Assembly (NCBI GenBank): GCA_002362625.1
Contig: DEUP01000010.1
Span: 62,435-86,320, forward strand
DNA length: 23,886 nucleotides
Origin: Clostridiales bacterium UBA3259
GTDB taxonomy: Bacteria > Bacillota_A > Clostridia > Oscillospirales > Oscillospiraceae
Reading direction: 5' to 3'
Below the pieces are notes generated by a model. The model did not search any database, was not told where the DNA came from, and saw nothing but the letters and a program-made list of their open reading frames with translations. The translations under genes were made by a program, and so were the position numbers. How positions within the stretch are numbered: the first letter of the stretch is position 1; the number at the start of each line of letters is the position of its first letter. Below, one piece after another: positions 20,390 to 23,886 of the stretch.

Positions 20390-21589
20390 TCACTCGCCCA
20401 GAATTTCTCCCATCATCTGATCCACCAGGATCAGGCAGCGGGGCACATGGAAGGGGCCTTTGAAGGTGGAACCCTTGCAGGCGGGCTGGGTGGGCTTGCC
20501 GTCCCGGCGGAGGTAGCCGTACCACTCGCCGTACTCATCGGCAAAATAGGTCTTGCAGTAGTCAAGCACCTGGTAGAAGATGTCCAGGTATTTTTCGTCC
20601 CGGGTGTCCCGATAGATCATCATGGAGGCGATGAGAGCCTCATTGTGGGGCCACCACAGCTTCATATCGTGCTCGTAGGCCTCAGGCGGATTGCCCAGGC
20701 AGTCCATGAAGTACAGAATGCCGCCATACTCCTTGTCCCAGCCCATGTTGAATGCCATGTTGAACACGTCAATAGCCTTGCTGTGAAGTTCCTTGTCCCC
20801 GGTTTCGTTGGCGTAGTCCATCAGGAACCAGGAGCATTCGATGTCGTGGCCGGGGTTCACCATCCGCCCCTCGGTGACGTCCAGCCGGGTTTCCCCGTTC
20901 ATGCCCACATTTTCCAGCACGCACTTTAAGTCGGGCTTTACATGGTAGTTAAAGATGTCCGCCACGCACTCCCTGGCCCGGGCGTCGTAGACGTCCGCCA
21001 TCTCCGGATCCACCCGCTTCATAACGCCGGTGACGTTGAGGATAATCATGGGAATGCCCAGGGAGCGGCCGGTACGGGTCTCGGGAATGGTCTTGGGGCC
21101 AAGGCCTGTGGGATCGGGCATACCGTGGTTCAGATTCCAGTACAGGTCATAGGCACGGCGGGCACGGAGCAGATGCTCCTTTTCTCCGGTGATGCCGTAA
21201 TATTCCGCGTTGGCGATGCAGTAGAAGGCCTCGCTGAAGCAGTAGCGCCGCTGGCGCAGAGGCTTGCCGTCCCCGGTGACGGTGAAGTACAGCCGTCCGC
21301 CGGCATCCTTGTTGACGCAGTAGTTTTCCAGAAAGTCCAGGCAGCTCTTGGAGGCCTCCAGCCATTCCTTCCGCACACCGTAGACGTGGCACAGGTAGGC
21401 GTAGGTCCAGCCGCAGCGGCCCTGCATCCACACGCTCTTGTCGGTGGAGAACACCTTGCCCGTCCGATCCAGGCAGGTGTAAATACCGCCATGGACGTCG
21501 TCCATGCCGTTTTTCAGCCAGAAATCCGCCACACCCTTCAGCTGCTCCTGAATCCACTGGCGCTCAGACAAAAACTTTTCTCGATCCAT
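20390..21589 (-). CDS. AGE family epimerase/isomerase (N-acylglucosamine 2-epimerase type)
   Basis: A predicted sugar 2-epimerase or aldose-ketose isomerase with an (alpha/alpha)6 barrel, 399 residues. Conserved catalytic and binding residues are present: Arg58 in WMQGRCGWTYAYL, CFSEAFYCIANAEYYGI (about 117-133), His248 in NPGHDIECSWFLM, His315 in LWWPHNEALIA, and His381 in FKGPFHVPR. These fit the GlcNAc 2-epimerase/renin-binding-protein branch, but mannose, cellobiose and sulfoquinovose isomerases share this set, so the substrate is open. The ATG follows AGGAGG at 7 bases. A good promoter with an inverted repeat over its -35 lies upstream, and the RpiR regulator lies downstream; there are no sialic acid genes in view. 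Confidence 0.9.
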   Translation of the reverse strand: MDREKFLSERQWIQEQLKGVADFWLKNGMDDVHGGIYTCLDRTGKVFSTDKSVWMQGRCGWTYAYLCHVYGVRKEWLEASKSCLDFLENYCVNKDAGGRLYFTVTGDGKPLRQRRYCFSEAFYCIANAEYYGITGEKEHLLRARRAYDLYWNLNHGMPDPTGLGPKTIPETRTGRSLGIPMIILNVTGVMKRVDPEMADVYDARARECVADIFNYHVKPDLKCVLENVGMNGETRLDVTEGRMVNPGHDIECSWFLMDYANETGDKELHSKAIDVFNMAFNMGWDKEYGGILYFMDCLGNPPEAYEHDMKLWWPHNEALIASMMIYRDTRDEKYLDIFYQVLDYCKTYFADEYGEWYGYLRRDGKPTQPACKGSTFKGPFHVPRCLILVDQMMGEILGE

Positions 21590-21645
21590 TGTGGTTCCTC
21601 CTAAGTAAATTTTCCCCTTTCCAGGGGCGGAAATCCCTTTTCATT

Positions 21646-21683
21646 ATCATATCATCCCGGGAAAAGAATTTCAATCAAAATTC
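21646..21683 (-). promoter_or_regulatory. epimerase promoter with candidate RpiR operator
   Basis: Minus-strand -35 TTGAAA (21674-21669) and -10 TATGAT (21651-21646) with 17-base spacing. An inverted repeat GAATTT-N6-AAATTC (21666-21683) covers the -35. RpiR-family operators are often AT-rich dyads with GAAAT-like halves, so binding by the neighbouring regulator is plausible. Confidence 0.65.
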
Positions 21684-21707
21684 ACGATTTTCGGAACTTT
21701 TTTTACG

Positions 21708-21736
21708 GTGACATTTGGAAAGTATTGTGGTATGAT
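21708..21736 (+). promoter_or_regulatory. promoter of the YesL-like gene
   Basis: GTGACA (21708-21713) and TATGAT (21731-21736) with 17-base spacing, back to back with the epimerase promoter; the two -35 boxes are about 33 bases apart. Confidence 0.7.
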
Positions 21737-21765
21737 AGAGGAAATCCAAATGGGAGGTACCTGCT

Positions 21766-22395
21766 ATGGCGCGCAACCTTTTCCGTCACGACAGCGGTCT
21801 GATGATAACCTTCGCTCAGATCACCGACTGCATCTTTCTGAGTCTGTTTTTCTTTCTGGGCTGTGTGCCGGTGGTGACCATCGGGGCCTCCTGGGCAGCC
21901 CTGTATGACGCCTCCTACCATGCCTTCCGGCTGGGGGACAAGCACAGCTGGAGCCGGTTTCTCCATACCTTTAAAGATAACCTCCGGAGCAGCCTGATCC
22001 CCAATCTGCTGTTCCTCGCCGTGTTTCTTCTCACCGGCTGGGGCATGATCCAATTGTGGAACAGGGCCGTGGCGGAAACCGTCTCCTGGGCGGTGTTCGC
22101 CGGAGGGGCTTTTTTGGCTGTACTGGTTTACGGAATCCTGAGCGTCCTGTTTCCCATGCTGTCCCGGTTCGAAAATCCCACCGGAGGGCTGATCAAAAAC
22201 ACAGTGCTCCTGGCCCTTGCCAACCTGCCAGGAACCCTCGCCCTTGGGATCCTCAACGCCGGATCGCTGCTATTGTGCCTGCGGTTTGTCTTCCCCCTGT
22301 TCTTCCTGCCATGCCTTGCGTCGCTGCTGGGAACCCTTTTCATCGAGCCTATGTTTAAGCCCTATATGCCCAGGGAGCCAGTGGAGCGTGACTAA
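21766..22395 (+). CDS. YesL/DUF624 family membrane protein
   Basis: A polytopic membrane protein of 209 residues. Predicted helices lie at about 18-40, 72-95, 103-130, and 150-195. GCVPVVTIGASWAALYDASY (about 32-51) is the family signature. DUF624/YesL members are usually found beside carbohydrate ABC transporters and polysaccharide-use genes. Their molecular role is not established. Here it is divergent from the AGE epimerase, which fits a sugar-related role. The ATG follows GGGAGG at 8 bases, with its own promoter and terminator. Confidence 0.85.
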   Translation: MARNLFRHDSGLMITFAQITDCIFLSLFFFLGCVPVVTIGASWAALYDASYHAFRLGDKHSWSRFLHTFKDNLRSSLIPNLLFLAVFLLTGWGMIQLWNRAVAETVSWAVFAGGAFLAVLVYGILSVLFPMLSRFENPTGGLIKNTVLLALANLPGTLALGILNAGSLLLCLRFVFPLFFLPCLASLLGTLFIEPMFKPYMPREPVERD

Positions 22396-22407
22396 AAAAT
22401 CATCCCT

Positions 22408-22436
22408 GCCGGGACTGCGTCAAACGCTGTCCCGGC
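22408..22436 (+). terminator. terminator of the YesL-like gene
   Basis: GCCGGGAC-T-GCGT-CAA-ACGC-T-GTCCCGGC: 12 pairs with one T-T mismatch, followed by CTTTTCC. Confidence 0.85.
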
Positions 22437-22472
22437 CTTTTCCATTTTCCCCATTGGAAACGGGAACCTTGC

Positions 22473-22501
22473 TTGACACGCCTGCCGATTTGTGGTACAG
22501 T
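22473..22501 (+). promoter_or_regulatory. promoter of the nhaC-like gene
   Basis: TTGACA (22473-22478) and TACAGT (22496-22501) with 17-base spacing. Confidence 0.8.
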
Positions 22502-22546
22502 TAGTCTATCTTTGGTGGAAACACAAATGATTTTGGAGGAGAGAGA

Positions 22547-23851
22547 ATGAAAAAGAAAAACCCCATCGCGCTGCTGCCCATCGGCGTATTTCTGCTGATT
22601 TATCTGGGGCTGGGACTGCTGTTCGAATACGGCCTGAAGATCCCCATGGGCTTTTACAACATTCCCATCGTCATTGCCTTTCTGGCAGCGATCCTAGTGG
22701 CCTGCCTGCAAAACAAGGCCCTCAGCTTCGATGAAAAGCTCACCATCATGGGCCAGGGCGTGGGCGACAAGAACATCATCACCATGCTGCTGATCTTCCT
22801 GGTGGCCGGCGCTTTCGTTGGCGTGGTGGGCCGTTCCTCCGCCCAGAGCGTGGCCTACTTCATGCTCAGCCTGATCCCGCCCCAGTTCGCCGTGGCGGTG
22901 CTGTTCATTGTGGCCTGCTTCGTCTCCACCGCCATGGGCACTTCCGTCGGCACCATCACCCTGATCACCCCCATTGCCGTGGAGGTGGCCCAGGCTTCCA
23001 GCTTCCCCGTGGCCCTGTGCGTAGGCAGCATCGTAGGCGGCGCTATGTTCGGCGACAACCTGTCCTTCATTTCCGACACCACCATTGCCGCCTGCAACGG
23101 CCAGGGCTGCGCCATGCAGGATAAGTTCCGGGGAAACTTCTGGATCGCCCTGCCCGCCGCCGTGGCCACCCTGGTGCTGATCCTGATTCTCACCCTGGGC
23201 CACGACACCACGCCCATTGTGGAAAGCTACAACCTGCTGCAAATCCTGCCCTATGTGCTGGTGCTGACCGGCGGCATTGCGGGCATCAATGTGTTTGTGG
23301 TGCTGCTCATTGGCATTGTCTCCGGCGCGATCATTATGCTGGCCACCGGCCAGACTGCCGCCACGGAGCTGCTCGCCAGCATGGGGTCTGGCGCGGCCGG
23401 CATGTTCGAGACCAGTATGGTCGCCATCCTGGTTGCCGCCATGTGCTCTCTCATCCGGGTCTACGGCGGCTTTGACGCGCTGCTGAGCTTCATTCAGAGC
23501 CTGTTCAAGGGCAAGAAGGGCGGCCAGCTGGGTATGGGCCTGCTGGTAGGGGCCATGGACATTGCCACAGCCAACAACACCGTTGCCATCGTCATGGCCA
23601 ACCCCATCGCCAGGGAAATGAGCCAGGAATACGGCATCACACCCCAGCGGACGGCCTGCCTCCTGGATACCTTCTCCTGCATCTTCCAGGGGATCATCCC
23701 CTACGGCGCTCAGATGCTGGTGGCGATTTCCACCACGGCGGAGATGGGGATTTCCCTGTCCGCCTTCCAGATCATGAAGTACCTGTTCTATCCCTATCTG
23801 CTGCTCATTAGCTCTCTGGCGGCAATCTTCCTGGTGAAGGAAAAGAAGTAA
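22547..23851 (+). CDS. NhaC family Na+/H+ antiporter
   Basis: A cation/proton antiporter of the cytoplasmic membrane, 434 residues with about 11-12 predicted helices and a lysine-rich start. Family signatures include STAMGTSVGTITLITPIAVE (about 125-144), GGAMFGDNLSFISDTTIAAC (about 163-182) and the late ATANNTVAIVMANPIA segment. NhaC members exchange Na+ for H+; some instead swap malate for lactate or carry arginine-type substrates, so the exact ions are not fixed by sequence. GGAGGAGAG precedes the ATG. It has its own promoter. The last 35 bases of the window hold no recognisable feature. Confidence 0.88.
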   Translation: MKKKNPIALLPIGVFLLIYLGLGLLFEYGLKIPMGFYNIPIVIAFLAAILVACLQNKALSFDEKLTIMGQGVGDKNIITMLLIFLVAGAFVGVVGRSSAQSVAYFMLSLIPPQFAVAVLFIVACFVSTAMGTSVGTITLITPIAVEVAQASSFPVALCVGSIVGGAMFGDNLSFISDTTIAACNGQGCAMQDKFRGNFWIALPAAVATLVLILILTLGHDTTPIVESYNLLQILPYVLVLTGGIAGINVFVVLLIGIVSGAIIMLATGQTAATELLASMGSGAAGMFETSMVAILVAAMCSLIRVYGGFDALLSFIQSLFKGKKGGQLGMGLLVGAMDIATANNTVAIVMANPIAREMSQEYGITPQRTACLLDTFSCIFQGIIPYGAQMLVAISTTAEMGISLSAFQIMKYLFYPYLLLISSLAAIFLVKEKK

Positions 23852-23886
23852 GCAAGCTACGCATTGATTGCTGTCTGAATTACAAA

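Noticed and set aside
1..23886. CRISPR arrays, prophage, secondary-metabolite or defence systems
   Set aside because: No regularly spaced repeats, cas, capsid, integrase, NRPS/PKS or known defence genes were found on either strand.

Overview
The window looks like a chromosome segment of a GC-rich member of the Clostridia, most likely the Oscillospiraceae. The evidence is: consensus Firmicutes -35/-10 promoters, strong AGGAGG-type ribosome binding sites, a tetrahydrofolate riboswitch in front of a folate ECF S component, an rpsF-ssb-rpsR operon, a ruvCAB cluster, a zf-trcl zinc-ribbon protein, and GC-rich codon use in nearly all genes. Species cannot be named from the sequence alone. Most of the window is core housekeeping DNA. 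I found no CRISPR array, phage module, toxin-antitoxin pair, defence island or biosynthetic cluster.

Left part (1-5100). The 5' part of ppdK (pyruvate phosphate dikinase) runs off the left edge on the minus strand and has an apparent frameshift about 60 bases from the edge. Next comes an enlarged FolT-like folate transporter subunit controlled by a THF riboswitch plus intrinsic terminator. A lone ParB/Noc-type DNA-binding protein follows on the plus strand. Then there is a 260-bp stretch packed with hairpins and bounded by two near-identical palindromes, a small ribbon-helix-helix protein, and the rpsF-ssb-rpsR operon with its promoter.

Middle part (5200-7530). A membrane-anchored C39-like cysteine peptidase is followed by a loosely packed accessory stretch. 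This stretch holds a strong promoter firing into a large hairpin, a 61-aa protein, a DUF6061-like protein, tRNA-Leu(UAG), and the 5' half of a second tRNA-Leu(UAG) broken just after the anticodon loop.

Recombination and RNA metabolism (7534-16300). A beta-CASP metallo-beta-lactamase nuclease lies on the minus strand. Divergent from it is a 49-aa membrane protein overlapping ruvC, then an AT-rich S51 peptidase gene that splits ruvC from ruvAB. After these come the zinc-ribbon protein, a four-helix membrane protein, rpsO and pnp. The pnp gene has a long hairpin leader, which fits autoregulation by RNA processing.

Right part (16340-23886). In order: an SDR oxidoreductase; a 77-aa unknown on the minus strand; a diacylglycerol-kinase-type lipid kinase overlapping a Nudix hydrolase; a 267-bp MITE with 21-bp terminal inverted repeats and a TTAG target duplication; an RpiR-type sugar regulator and an AGE-family epimerase sharing the minus strand, with a candidate operator; a YesL/DUF624 membrane protein; and an NhaC-type Na+/H+ antiporter.

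The most novel material is not a gene system. It is a set of structured non-coding elements: the 3' region of folT, the palindrome-bounded element at 3345-3605, the promoter-hairpin unit at 6376-6458, the pnp leader, and the MITE.
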